A stretch of 9,497 bases of DNA from an uncultured Granulicatella sp. (GCA_937891475.1 CALATC010000103.1:1-9497); one strand, 5' to 3'; shown: positions 1-7,132, numbered from the stretch's first letter. Notes: generated from the letters alone by a model not told the origin. Program-made: numbers and translations.

Positions 1-462
1 TTGAATAATTTCCAATATTTTATCCAACAAACTATCACTTCTTGTTTCAATCTGAACTCCCAAAGCCTTAATTAATTCTTGAATCGTTATTTCGTCATAC
101 TCTAAATCTAATTCATTTTCAACTAGTTCATAACTTATTAATTCAGTAATCGTATCTATTAACTTTTCAATCATTGATTTCACTTCTGGCTTTTCATTTA
201 ATTGATTTTCAATATCTCCATAAATTAATTTTAACATAGCTGTTGAATTGACATCATAACCAAGTATATCCGTTACAATCATTACTTCTGAGTCTTTAAT
301 TGGTTTAAATTTTTTATCCGCTAATTTCAATCGTCCTTCCCCATCATAACGATAAAAATCTTCAACTGTACGAGCAAGTGCTTCTCTTGATTCAATACTT
401 AATAATGTTGCTCCCTCAACAACAATTTCTTCATCTGCTAAAGGTAATCCAATCCTAATCAT
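1..462 (-). CDS. csn2: Csn2, type II-A CRISPR adaptation protein (partial, 3' end outside window)
   Basis: Read on the minus strand this frame stays open to the window edge, giving 154 residues. Known Csn2 proteins have about 220, so roughly the last third is missing. I recognise the family from [12 protein letters not shown] (residues 62-73), [16 protein letters not shown] (87-102) and the acidic [13 protein letters not shown] stretch (116-128), all close to streptococcal Csn2. Known role: Csn2 forms a calcium-dependent tetrameric ring on double-stranded DNA ends and works with Cas1-Cas2 in capturing new spacers. The gene overlaps the end of cas2. Three in-frame ATGs lie close together (471, 468 and 462). 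I chose 462 because the GGGAG at 472-476 is then 9 bases away; 468 is also possible and would add two residues. No promoter separates it from cas2, so it is translated from the cas1-cas2 transcript. The CRISPR array would be expected beyond the left edge. Confidence 0.93.
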   Translation of the reverse strand, partial: MIRIGLPLADEEIVVEGATLLSIESREALARTVEDFYRYDGEGRLKLADKKFKPIKDSEVMIVTDILGYDVNSTAMLKLIYGDIENQLNEKPEVKSMIEKLIDTITELISYELVENELDLEYDEITIQELIKALGVQIETRSDSLLDKILEIIQ

Positions 463-793
463 TTTCATCATCTCCCAAAAATACCAATCGATCTTCCGTA
501 TTCGCAACTGATTGATTTCTTTCACCTGATAAATAAATCATCCTAGCAAATTGTTTCTCTGTTACCGTTAATATCGTAATCATCCCTTTTTTAGGATTAT
601 GTTGTTTTAATCGTGCAATCATACTTTGATTCGCAGTTCCATTTAACAATAATTTACTATAAACAGAAAATTGATGTTTTATAAATCCCTCACTAATTAA
701 AAATTTTCGAAATTGTCGATATGCTTTTCTTTCTTCCACTGTTTCTACAGGCATATCGAACATTAATAACATTCGCATATATCTCTCACTCAT
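455..793 (-). CDS. cas2: Cas2, CRISPR adaptation protein (type II-A)
   Basis: A complete 112-residue protein of usual length for type II-A Cas2. The N-terminus [12 protein letters not shown] carries the conserved aspartate of the ferredoxin-like fold (Asp13). Further family signatures are [17 protein letters not shown] (21-37), [12 protein letters not shown] (40-51), [18 protein letters not shown] (about 66-83) and the end RLVFLGD. Known role: a Cas2 dimer bridges two Cas1 dimers in the integrase that inserts new spacers; its nuclease residue is usually dispensable for this. The start codon overlaps the stop codon of cas1 as ATGA (790-793), and its own 3' end overlaps the start of csn2, so translation of the three genes is probably coupled. 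Nothing in the reading frame looks damaged. Confidence 0.97.
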   Translation of the reverse strand: MSERYMRMLLMFDMPVETVEERKAYRQFRKFLISEGFIKHQFSVYSKLLLNGTANQSMIARLKQHNPKKGMITILTVTEKQFARMIYLSGERNQSVANTEDRLVFLGDDEND

Positions 794-1656
794 AGACGAA
801 ACACCGGTACTTCCGTCTTCTCCCCATTTAAAACTTTAATCACCTTTTTAGTATACTCACTAACAATATTCGATAAATACATTTCTTTTTTATCATAATG
901 GTAAGTTTTACAAAATAACTGAAACAAATCTCTTTTAAGATCTACAAAAACTTTATAACGATTTTGATAAACAATTTGATCCACTAATGGACGAAATGGT
1001 TCCATCAAATCACTAGCTAAATTAAAAGCATTAAATTGATTTGCATGTTTTAATCCTAGTTGAGTTAAACAACCATTTGAAACAATTTCTCTGGCAAATA
1101 AACTTAGTAATAAAGTATAACCATAATCTAAAGCAGCATTAATATCACTCGCATCATCTCTTGTAAACTTACTTCCAAATAATGTTGTAAAATAAACTCT
1201 TGCTGCATGACCTTCACGATTAGTGACATCATTCAATTGTAATTCATGTATTAGTCGACCTAATGATTCTGATTTCACTGTATAATCTTGTTGATATAGA
1301 TGACTTGCTTGATTCATCATTTTTTGCAAAATAATTTCTGTCCAAACTTCTACCTTTCTATCCTTCTCCCATTGAAGTTGTTTTGCTAATTGTAAGCTGC
1401 TATTGTGACTTCCATAATAAGGAACCACTTGGGCAATTGGTAATCGTTTATCATCACAAATAATGACTAATATTTTTTCATCCATTAGTCGCTTCATTAA
1501 CATCGTTGTAATTAAAATATCTGTTCGTTCTAATAATAAAATATCAATCTCTGACAAATGAAGTTGTTCTACAATTTCTGCGTCTTTATAAATTAAATAA
1601 TTATTTTTATATGATAACTTTGCATGTGCTTTAACAACAATTGTTCTCCATCCCAT
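790..1656 (-). CDS. cas1: Cas1, CRISPR integrase (type II-A)
   Basis: A complete 288-residue protein, one residue shorter than S. pyogenes Cas1 (289). It opens with MGWRTIVV and contains [16 protein letters not shown] and GSHNSSLQL, as type II-A Cas1 proteins do. The metal-binding catalytic residues are present: Glu148 in [11 protein letters not shown], His204 in [10 protein letters not shown] and Glu219 in [10 protein letters not shown]. Known role: Cas1 catalyses integration of prespacers into the leader end of the CRISPR array. A GTG at 1665 could add three residues, but it overlaps the AGGAG at 1665-1669. That AGGAG is 8 bases from the ATG at 1656, so I take the ATG as the start. The gene is the first of an overlapping cas1-cas2-csn2 operon. 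The odd point is its 5' side: cas9, normally immediately upstream, is absent, and a terminator and a weak promoter occur there instead. Confidence 0.97.
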   Translation of the reverse strand: MGWRTIVVKAHAKLSYKNNYLIYKDAEIVEQLHLSEIDILLLERTDILITTMLMKRLMDEKILVIICDDKRLPIAQVVPYYGSHNSSLQLAKQLQWEKDRKVEVWTEIILQKMMNQASHLYQQDYTVKSESLGRLIHELQLNDVTNREGHAARVYFTTLFGSKFTRDDASDINAALDYGYTLLLSLFAREIVSNGCLTQLGLKHANQFNAFNLASDLMEPFRPLVDQIVYQNRYKVFVDLKRDLFQLFCKTYHYDKKEMYLSNIVSEYTKKVIKVLNGEKTEVPVFRL

Positions 1657-1711
1657 TTTTCCCACTCCTAACTGATATAATCCGTATACAGTCAGTTTAT
1701 CACTGTTAAAT

Positions 1712-1741
1712 ATGATAGTCTATAAATTTGTGAATAAACAA
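1712..1741 (-). promoter_or_regulatory. Possible promoter of cas1-cas2-csn2
   Basis: On the minus strand, TTGTTT (1736-1741) and TATCAT (1712-1717) are separated by 18 bases. The -10 matches consensus at five of six positions and the -35 at three of six. It lies just past the terminator at 1735-1775 and about 55 bases before the cas1 ATG, where a promoter is needed if the operon no longer reads through from cas9. The assignment rests on sequence match and position only; in AT-rich DNA such matches arise by chance. Confidence 0.35.
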
Positions 1742-1775
1742 ACAAAAGAAGAAGTTCTGTACACGTAACTTCTTC
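1735..1775 (-). terminator. Rho-independent terminator upstream of cas1
   Basis: On the minus strand, a perfect 9-bp stem GAAGAAGTT / AACTTCTTC (1767-1775 with 1748-1756) with a 10-base loop is followed by the T-rich run TTTTGTTTGTTT. It would end transcripts coming from the serine hydrolase gene and the repeat copy at 1851-2020, isolating cas1 from upstream transcription. It could also be the end of a small RNA made from this intergenic region, but I see no promoter or CRISPR anti-repeat that would make that concrete. Confidence 0.7.
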
Positions 1776-1850
1776 CTTAAGTTTTTATGATGTTTTTAAG
1801 CGGATAGACTTCCTATTGTAACCTCCCCCTATCAATAAGTTCTATCTCTA

Positions 1851-2020
1851 ACGTACTCTCATAAACTCCCATTAAAACACAATGGACTTCTTATAGTAGC
1901 ACGAGTGATAAAAACTGCATTATGCAGATTTTTTCACTGGAAATTTTGAGACCTTAGGCTCAAAATTTAGCCATGAGACCGCAGGGCTGCTGGCGTCCTT
2001 CGCTACCATTTCAAGAAGTC
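1851..2020. repeat. Structured intergenic repeat, full copy 1 (cloverleaf)
   Basis: This fills most of the 372-base gene-free stretch between cas1 and the serine hydrolase. An outer stem joins GACTTCTT (1885-1892) to AAGAAGTC (2013-2020), continued by GTAGC (1896-1900) with GCTAC (2002-2006). Inside are three hairpins. Hairpin I (1904-1938) has core CTGCAT/ATGCAG. Hairpin II (1941-1968) has perfect 10-bp arms AAATTTTGAG/CTCAAAATTT. A small hairpin III lies at 1981-1990. The sequences AGCCATGAGA (1969-1978) and CTGCTGGCGTCC (1987-1998) recur in the second full copy. The box ACGTACTCT at 1851-1859 lies exactly 34 bases before the outer stem, as in the other copies. The element ends 8 bases from the serine hydrolase stop codon. 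Hairpin I is followed by a T run on both strands, so it may also act as a terminator. No transposase gene or clear target duplication is visible. Confidence 0.75.
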
Positions 2021-2028
2021 TAATTGTA

Positions 2029-3036
2029 CTACGCCTCCCGCTCATAAATCTGAATCAATTCTTCTCGTAATCGATTATAAGACGGCGTATCTTCAAACTG
2101 ATGGATGCGATTGGTTAACAGAATCATCGCTTGTTTTGTTCTTAAGTTCATTAATACCGTTGTTCCCGTAAATCCGGTATGTCTTAACCAAATTTGTTCT
2201 CCCACTCGGTCTATATCCCATCCAAGAGATCTTTCTGCTTGTCTTGTAGGTGTCCAGTCCTTCAATAAACTTTGTATCATCTCTGCACTACAATATTCAA
2301 CGTCTCCTAACTTTCCATCATGTAAATATAATTGCACTAAAGTGATACAATCATCCAATGTCGCAAATAGGCCTGCACTTCCACATCTTCTTTGTAAAAT
2401 ACTCGCTTTAGGATCATGCACTTCTCCTTGCAATAATCTTCCACGTCTTTCTTCAAAAGCAGTTGGCACACAAGCTTCACTAGGCAGTGGTCCATATGTT
2501 GCTGTAAGGTTCAACGGACGAGCAATTCTTTCATCAAATAAATCTGCTATTGGTTTGCCAAATTCTTTTTCTAAAATAATTCCCGCTAAAACAAATCCTG
2601 TATCGGTATATTTTACCGTATGGTGGAATGTTTCTGTCACAGGTAAAATCGATAAAGCTTCAATTAATGCATCTGGAGCTAGTTCATTTCGATTTTCAAT
2701 ATATCCCCATAATCCTGAAGTATGCGTGATTAAATGACGAAGCGTAACTCTTTCATCAGCATTTGGAAACCATTTAGTGATAGGTGTGTCTAAATCAATT
2801 TCCTTCTTTTCGACCATTTGTACTAATAAAGTGCTTGTTACAAATGCTTTTGTAACAGAAGCAAGATCATAGAATAATCCATCTTCGACAAGTTTACCAT
2901 CCGCCTCTTTTGTAAGTGTACCTTCAACTATCTTTTCTACTTCTTCTCCTTCAATAAAAGCAACACTAAATCCTGGATAAACACCATTATCCATTAATTC
3001 TTGAATCTTTCCCATTGTTTTCGGATATTTTTTCAT
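2029..3036 (-). CDS. Serine hydrolase, class C beta-lactamase/PBP4*-like family
   Basis: A 335-residue protein of the beta-lactamase superfamily (Pfam Beta-lactamase, class C type). The visible active-site motifs are the SxxK nucleophile motif Ser60-Val-Thr-Lys63 in LASVTKAF, Tyr143-Thr-Asp145 in the place of the usual YxN, and His286-Thr-Gly288 (HTGFTG) in the place of KTG. LITHTSGL at 102-109 is also typical. The YxD and HTG variants are more common in esterase- and peptidase-like members than in true beta-lactamases, so the substrate is unknown; hydrolysis of cell-wall peptides or small esters are both possible. There is no signal peptide or membrane segment, so it is probably cytoplasmic. 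I chose the ATG at 3036 because AAAGGGGTG ends about 6 bases before it; an upstream in-frame ATG at 3066 lacks such a site. It diverges from cysK, and copy 1 of the structured repeat follows its stop codon. Confidence 0.85.
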   Translation of the reverse strand: MKKYPKTMGKIQELMDNGVYPGFSVAFIEGEEVEKIVEGTLTKEADGKLVEDGLFYDLASVTKAFVTSTLLVQMVEKKEIDLDTPITKWFPNADERVTLRHLITHTSGLWGYIENRNELAPDALIEALSILPVTETFHHTVKYTDTGFVLAGIILEKEFGKPIADLFDERIARPLNLTATYGPLPSEACVPTAFEERRGRLLQGEVHDPKASILQRRCGSAGLFATLDDCITLVQLYLHDGKLGDVEYCSAEMIQSLLKDWTPTRQAERSLGWDIDRVGEQIWLRHTGFTGTTVLMNLRTKQAMILLTNRIHQFEDTPSYNRLREELIQIYEREA

Positions 3037-3075
3037 AAAAACACCCCTTTCTTTTAAATTTTTCAAGCAAAACTC

Positions 3076-3104
3076 TTGTTTTTATCAAAATACAGGTCTA
3101 AAAT
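3076..3104 (+). promoter_or_regulatory. cysK: Probable cysK promoter
   Basis: TTGTTT (3076-3081) and TAAAAT (3099-3104) are separated by 17 bases. The -10 matches at five of six positions, the -35 at three of six. It lies about 55 bases before the cysK start, in the divergent intergenic region shared with the serine hydrolase. No T-box or S-box leader is recognisable between promoter and gene. The cysK ribosome binding site GGAGG (3147-3151) is 7 bases from the ATG. Confidence 0.45.
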
Positions 3105-3158
3105 ACCCCTTAAGCAGCCCTTCAAAGTTGCCCAATAAAATATTTTGGAGGTATCCTT

Positions 3159-4085
3159 ATGTCAAAAAGAGTAAACCATATTACTGAATTAATCGGTAAT
3201 ACACCCCTTGTTAAACTAAATCGTTTAACAGATGCAGATAGTGCAAATATTTACGTGAAAGTAGAAGCGTTTAACGCTGGTGGTTCTGTTAAAGACCGTA
3301 TCGCACTAAATATTATTGAAACTGCTGAAAGAGAAGGTCAGCTAAAACCAGGAGATACGATTATCGAAGCAACTTCTGGAAACACTGGTGTCGGCTTATC
3401 CCTAGTTGGAGCAGCTAAAGGTTATAAAGTTATTACAATTATGCCTGACTCAATGTCTATCGAACGCCGTCAACTAATGACTGCTTATGGTACAGAAGTA
3501 TTATTAACTCCTGCTGCCGAAGGTTTCGGCGCTGCCGTTCAAAAAGCAGAAGAATTATCTCAACAACCTGGTTATTTCTGGGCAAAACAATTTGACAACC
3601 CAGCTAACCCAAGCATTCACTATCAAACAACTGGTCAAGAAATTATTCAAGCCTTCGATGGTGAAACACCTGACGCATTTGTTGCCGGTATTGGAACAGG
3701 TGGAACTATTACAGGTGTTGGTCGTGCCTTAAAAGAAAAAAATGCTGCTGTTCAAATTATTGGAGTAGAACCTGAAGAAGCTCCATTTATCTCAAAAGGA
3801 CAAAAAGGAAAACACCGTATCCAAGGAATTTCCGCTGGATTCTTACCAAGTATTATCGATAAAGAAGTTATCGATGATTTCGAACTAATTACAAGTGAAT
3901 TAGCGATTGAAACAGCTAAAAAATTAGCTGCTACTGAAGGAATTCTAACAGGAATATCATCAGGTGCTGCAGTTGCTGCGGCATTACGTGTTGCGAAAAA
4001 ACTTGGAAAAGGTAAAACTGTTGTTGCACTTCTACCTGACACAGGTGAACGTTATTTATCAACAGGTATTTTCAATAAAGAATAA
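3159..4085 (+). CDS. cysK: Cysteine synthase (O-acetylserine sulfhydrylase)
   Basis: A complete 308-residue enzyme of fold-type II PLP proteins. It converts O-acetylserine and sulfide to cysteine in the cytoplasm. Lys45 in GGSVKDRIA forms the Schiff base with PLP; TSGNTG (72-77) is the asparagine/substrate loop; GIGTGGT (177-183) binds the PLP phosphate; SSGA (267-270) carries the serine that contacts the pyridine ring. The length fits CysK/CysM enzymes (about 300-310), and the ITELIGNTPLVKLNR opening is typical of CysK. It lacks the C-terminal regulatory domain of cystathionine beta-synthase. It stands alone on the plus strand, between its own promoter and a terminator, so it is probably a single-gene transcript. 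CysK and CysM cannot be fully separated by motif reading, but the overall sequence favours CysK. Confidence 0.95.
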   Translation: MSKRVNHITELIGNTPLVKLNRLTDADSANIYVKVEAFNAGGSVKDRIALNIIETAEREGQLKPGDTIIEATSGNTGVGLSLVGAAKGYKVITIMPDSMSIERRQLMTAYGTEVLLTPAAEGFGAAVQKAEELSQQPGYFWAKQFDNPANPSIHYQTTGQEIIQAFDGETPDAFVAGIGTGGTITGVGRALKEKNAAVQIIGVEPEEAPFISKGQKGKHRIQGISAGFLPSIIDKEVIDDFELITSELAIETAKKLAATEGILTGISSGAAVAAALRVAKKLGKGKTVVALLPDTGERYLSTGIFNKE

Positions 4086-4098
4086 ATGTTACATCAAA

Positions 4099-4134
4099 AA
4101 ACTCCTGTCACTTCATGATGACAGGAGTTTTATT
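4099..4134. terminator. Bidirectional terminator between cysK and the aminotransferase
   Basis: A perfect 12-bp inverted repeat, AAACTCCTGTCA (4099-4110) and TGACAGGAGTTT (4119-4130), with an 8-base loop. T-rich sequence follows on the plus strand (TTTTATTTT), and a T run follows on the minus strand. It sits between the stop codons of the convergent cysK and aminotransferase genes and can serve both. Confidence 0.9.
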
Positions 4135-5316
4135 TTAGGAAATTTCACCATTTCTTAATTTATGAATAAAACTTTCTAGACGTTCGATTGCTTTTTTCAA
4201 ACTATCTAATGAGTAGGCATAAGAAATTCGAACGAATCCTTCTCCACTTTCACCAAAGGCAGATCCCGGAACAACCGCTACACGTTCTTCTTGCACTAAT
4301 TTCGTCGCAAATTCCTCAGAAGTCATGCCAAATTGAGAAATATTTGGGAAAATGTAGAACGCTCCAAATGGTTCAAAACATGGAATCCCTAATTCTTCCA
4401 TTTTTTTCAATAAATAACGTCTGCGTTGATTATAACTTTCTCGCATTTCAATCACATCATCATCACAATTTTTCAAAGCATCAATTCCCGCATATTGGCT
4501 TGTCGTTGGAGCTGCCATAATCGTAAATTGATGAATTTTAATCATTTGTTTCATCAACACTTCAGGAGCTAGAGTATACCCCATTCTCCATCCAGTCATC
4601 GCAAAAGCTTTTGAGAACCCATTGATTAAAACGGTTCTTTCTTTCATCCCTTCAATTTCCACAATACTTACATGACGATTTCCTGTATACGTTAATTCAG
4701 AATAAATTTCGTCTGAAATCACAACGATATTATGTTTTAAAATTACTTTTGCAATCGCTTCTAAGTCTTCACGACTCATCACCGCTCCTGTCGGATTATT
4801 TGGAAAAGACAGGACGATTGCTTTTGTTTTTGGAGTAATCGCTGCTTCTAATTCTTCCGGTGTTAAACGGAATTGATTTTCCTCTTTTAGAGGAATTCTT
4901 ACAGGTACTCCATTCGACAACACAATACATGGTAAATATGATACATAACAAGGTTCACAGAAAATCACTTCATCTCCTGGATTTAATAAAGCTCGCATTG
5001 CTAAATCAATTGCTTCGCTTCCTCCAATCGTTACAAGAGCCTCCGTCATTGGATTATAAGTAACTCCTTGTTTACGTTCGATATAACGACAAATTTCTTG
5101 ACGTAATTCTTTCAAACCCGCATTGGCTGTGTAAAAAGTTCTTCCTTTTTGAAGAGAATAAATCCCTTCTTCTCTTACATGCCACGGAGTATCAAAATCA
5201 GGTTCCCCTACCCCTAAACTGATGACATCTTCTAATTCATTCGCAATATCAAAAAAACGACGAATTCCAGATGGTTTAATTCCTGTTACTTTATGACTTA
5301 ATAATGATTCAATCAT
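4135..5316 (-). CDS. PLP-dependent class I/II aminotransferase
   Basis: A complete 393-residue fold-type I aminotransferase. Visible markers in order are LGVGEPDFDTP (34-44), FYTANAGLKELR (61-72), GGSEAIDLA (98-106), FPNNPTGAV (171-179) with the conserved Asn, SDEIYSEL (201-208) with the PLP-binding Asp, and NGFSKAFAMTGWRMGY (232-247). Lys236 is the catalytic Schiff-base lysine. Arg363 in FVRISYAYS should bind the substrate carboxylate. The family includes aspartate, aromatic and PatA-type aminotransferases; the sequence does not tell me which amino acid is preferred. Its start codon overlaps the stop of the Lrp-type regulator as ATGA (5313-5316), and there is no strong ribosome binding site of its own, which suggests translational coupling. 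The regulator may therefore sense the amino acid this enzyme handles. A shared terminator follows at 4099-4134. Confidence 0.93.
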   Translation of the reverse strand: MIESLLSHKVTGIKPSGIRRFFDIANELEDVISLGVGEPDFDTPWHVREEGIYSLQKGRTFYTANAGLKELRQEICRYIERKQGVTYNPMTEALVTIGGSEAIDLAMRALLNPGDEVIFCEPCYVSYLPCIVLSNGVPVRIPLKEENQFRLTPEELEAAITPKTKAIVLSFPNNPTGAVMSREDLEAIAKVILKHNIVVISDEIYSELTYTGNRHVSIVEIEGMKERTVLINGFSKAFAMTGWRMGYTLAPEVLMKQMIKIHQFTIMAAPTTSQYAGIDALKNCDDDVIEMRESYNQRRRYLLKKMEELGIPCFEPFGAFYIFPNISQFGMTSEEFATKLVQEERVAVVPGSAFGESGEGFVRISYAYSLDSLKKAIERLESFIHKLRNGEIS

Positions 5317-5807
5317 GGAGTAACCACCATCCGTTTATCTCCAGTCTTTCCAATAAACATTGTGCCATGGTCTTTATATTGTTTTAATACAACATGTGTC
5401 GTAGTTGATTGTACTTCATCAATAACAGATAAACGACTAGATACAAACGCGGCAATATCTCTCATTGGTGCTTTTTTCAATTTCACCATAAAATCATATC
5501 CACCAGACATTAAATATAAATCTTCCACTTCTGGGAAATGATAAATTTTTTCTGCAATACGGTCAAATCCCATTCCTCGTTGAGGGTTTACTTTTAACTC
5601 GATAACAGCAGACACATTCACATCATCTGTTTTTTCCCAGTTAATTAATGTATGATAGCCACAAATGACCTTTTGTTCTTCTAATTCTTTAATTCTACGT
5701 TGAACTTCATCTGGTTCAATCGCTAATAAGGTCGCAATTTCTTCTATTGTTAAGCGACTATTTTTTTCGATTAATTTTAAAATTTGTTCATTTACATCTT
5801 TGAACAT
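5313..5807 (-). CDS. Lrp/AsnC-family transcriptional regulator
   Basis: A 164-residue protein of usual Lrp/AsnC size. The N-terminal part (about 4-55) reads as a winged helix-turn-helix: NEQILKLIEKNSRLTIEEIA followed by EVQRRIKELEEQKVICGY. The C-terminal part (about 65-145) is the RAM effector-binding domain, with SGGYDFMVKL (101-110) and a following TTTHVVLKQY strand. Proteins of this family form dimers to octamers and respond to amino acids. The gene starts at an ATG with AGGAGG 7 bases upstream. It overlaps the aminotransferase gene by 4 bases, so local control of that enzyme and of its own promoter is the simplest reading; the ligand is unknown. The C-terminal tail after about residue 146 (GTMFIGKTGDKRM) is short and charged. 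Confidence 0.93.
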   Translation of the reverse strand: MFKDVNEQILKLIEKNSRLTIEEIATLLAIEPDEVQRRIKELEEQKVICGYHTLINWEKTDDVNVSAVIELKVNPQRGMGFDRIAEKIYHFPEVEDLYLMSGGYDFMVKLKKAPMRDIAAFVSSRLSVIDEVQSTTTHVVLKQYKDHGTMFIGKTGDKRMVVTP

Positions 5808-5856
5808 ATTTCTTCCTCCTATACTAATTCTCTTCTTGAAGAAATCTATCTTCTCT

Positions 5857-5886
5857 ATTGTATCCTACTTTTCCTAAAAAAACTAA
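5857..5886 (-). promoter_or_regulatory. Possible promoter of the regulator-aminotransferase operon
   Basis: On the minus strand, TACAAT (5857-5862) matches the -10 consensus at five of six positions. TTAGTT (5881-5886) lies 18 bases upstream as a weak -35. The site lies about 50 bases before the regulator start. Between it and the ribosome binding site is a small inverted repeat, TTCTT-g-AAGAA in plus-strand reading (about 5833-5843), which could be an operator for the Lrp-type protein; that idea rests only on position. No terminator is visible after the upstream GTPase-like gene, so read-through may add to expression. Confidence 0.4.
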
Positions 5887-5906
5887 TGCTTTATTCGATT
5901 TTTCTT

Positions 5907-7031
5907 TTATTTTCTCGCCCATTTACTAAAGGCATCTAAGGAATGGTGCATGAACTGACGAGATTGCTTTTGAATTTTCTCAAACAACGTTTTCTTTTTC
6001 ATCGGCACATGGATCACAGGTTTTTGAATGCTTGGTTCTTCAAGTTCTAATCCATGTTTTACGATAAACGCTTGAACTTCTGCATTATGCTTTCCTTGCT
6101 TCATACGACTTGCAATTTTCGTTTCCAGTAAAATACTACTTTCCTGAATCGTAAAGGAATGTTCTTTTTTTGATAATAATGCCATCATTTCTATTCCGCT
6201 ATAACAACAAGCGCTTAGCATCATTGCTAAATAATAAGGTTGTTGATGGACAAAGCATAATTCTTGGTACGATTGGAATTTTCTCTGATGGAGATTTTCC
6301 AGCACTTCCATCATTCGAGTAGCTTCAGTTTGATTTCCAAAATAAGTAAAAGCTTTTCCTAAAACTTCCACTATCTGCCTGAGTACTTGACGCGCATCTG
6401 TAGAAGCTTGAAAAATACGATTCATTTCTTCTTCCACAGTCTGTTTCGCTAAAGATAGTTTTTTCTTGCAATCAATTTTTTGCAAACTAATAAGAGTCGC
6501 TACTTTATTCCCATCTACACATTCTAATAATAAATCCAGCAATTCTTCTAATCCAAACGCTGGAAGGTGTACTGACTCATAGATAGGATAGGGTTTTGCC
6601 ATAACATTAATAATGCCTTTTACAGGAAGTGATAAATCCACTAACTGACTTTGAAATTGTTCAGCTTTTGTACCAATGGATTGCGTTAAGGCAATAATTG
6701 TTGGGAGATGATTAGCAATTCTGAATAACGATTCTTTTGTTTCCAGCGAAAATTCATCACTAGAACCATTCAGGCAATAAATACATGCATCATAATTGAA
6801 TGACGTTGGAAGTTCCTGTAATAACGAAACCTCATCCACTTGAAATTGTGGAATATTTTCGTTTTTCTTTAAATCAAATAAAGATTGTATCAACGTTGTT
6901 TTTCCAACACCAGCCTCGCCTAACACTAACAGACGATACGTTGGCAATTGTTGCCATTGACTTTCTAGTGCTTCTTGAAAAATGCTTGCCACTTCCACTA
7001 TTCTCTCTCCCTTCCATAACGCACTTATCAT
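5907..7031 (-). CDS. P-loop GTPase-like protein of unknown function
   Basis: A 374-residue protein with a clear Walker A/G1 motif GEAGVGKTT at 38-46, preceded by the hydrophobic strand YRLLVLG. The region 81-89 (DACIYCLNG) resembles the strand after G3 in small GTPases, but no DxxG is visible. At the G4 position ALTQS (114-118) replaces NKxD, a variation seen in some bacterial dynamin-like and Era-related GTPases. From about 185 onward the protein is mostly helical and charged, with one moderately hydrophobic stretch (about 265-287) that I would not call a membrane segment with confidence, and a basic C-terminus ending KWARK. I do not recognise the family beyond P-loop NTPase. The start is uncertain: ATG 7031 has GGGAG 8 bases upstream, but a GTG at 6998 has an equally good GGGAG and would shorten it by 11 residues. 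It lies upstream of the regulator gene on the same strand with a 99-base gap. Confidence 0.75.
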   Translation of the reverse strand: MISALWKGERIVEVASIFQEALESQWQQLPTYRLLVLGEAGVGKTTLIQSLFDLKKNENIPQFQVDEVSLLQELPTSFNYDACIYCLNGSSDEFSLETKESLFRIANHLPTIIALTQSIGTKAEQFQSQLVDLSLPVKGIINVMAKPYPIYESVHLPAFGLEELLDLLLECVDGNKVATLISLQKIDCKKKLSLAKQTVEEEMNRIFQASTDARQVLRQIVEVLGKAFTYFGNQTEATRMMEVLENLHQRKFQSYQELCFVHQQPYYLAMMLSACCYSGIEMMALLSKKEHSFTIQESSILLETKIASRMKQGKHNAEVQAFIVKHGLELEEPSIQKPVIHVPMKKKTLFEKIQKQSRQFMHHSLDAFSKWARK

Positions 7032-7101
7032 ACCATATTCTCCCTAAAAACTCTTGCTTCATAATGGTTAAATTTTTATTAGGATTTTTGAAATGTTAAA
7101 G

Positions 7102-7132
7102 AAAAAAGGCAGAAACTAAAAAAACTTCTACC
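7102..7132 (-). terminator. Rho-independent terminator upstream of the GTPase-like gene
   Basis: On the minus strand, GGTAGAA (7126-7132) pairs with TTCTGCC (7108-7114), seven pairs including one G-T wobble. Six T residues (7102-7107) and a further T-rich stretch follow. It would stop transcripts from pepC or from the repeat pair at 7160-7445 before the GTPase-like gene. The remaining bases between here and that gene (7032-7101) are AT-rich; I see no convincing promoter in them. Confidence 0.6.

Noticed and set aside
1941..2020. T-box riboswitch suggested by CTGGCGTCC and nearby stems
   Set aside because: The conserved antiterminator bulge sequence and a downstream amino acid gene are absent; the element lies 3' of genes, not in a leader.
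1666..2028. A tracrRNA or CRISPR anti-repeat before cas1
   Set aside because: The terminator at 1735-1775 prompted the search, but I found no segment resembling a type II-A repeat or the usual tracrRNA core, and the array repeat itself is outside the window, so no pairing can be shown.
2105..2737. A 210-residue open frame on the plus strand
   Set aside because: It is fully antisense to the serine hydrolase, which has clear family motifs; the plus-strand product shows no recognisable features.
6874..7062. A 62-residue minus-strand frame overlapping the start of the GTPase-like gene
   Set aside because: It shares DNA with the Walker A coding region in another frame and its product has no family features, so it is a shadow of the real gene.
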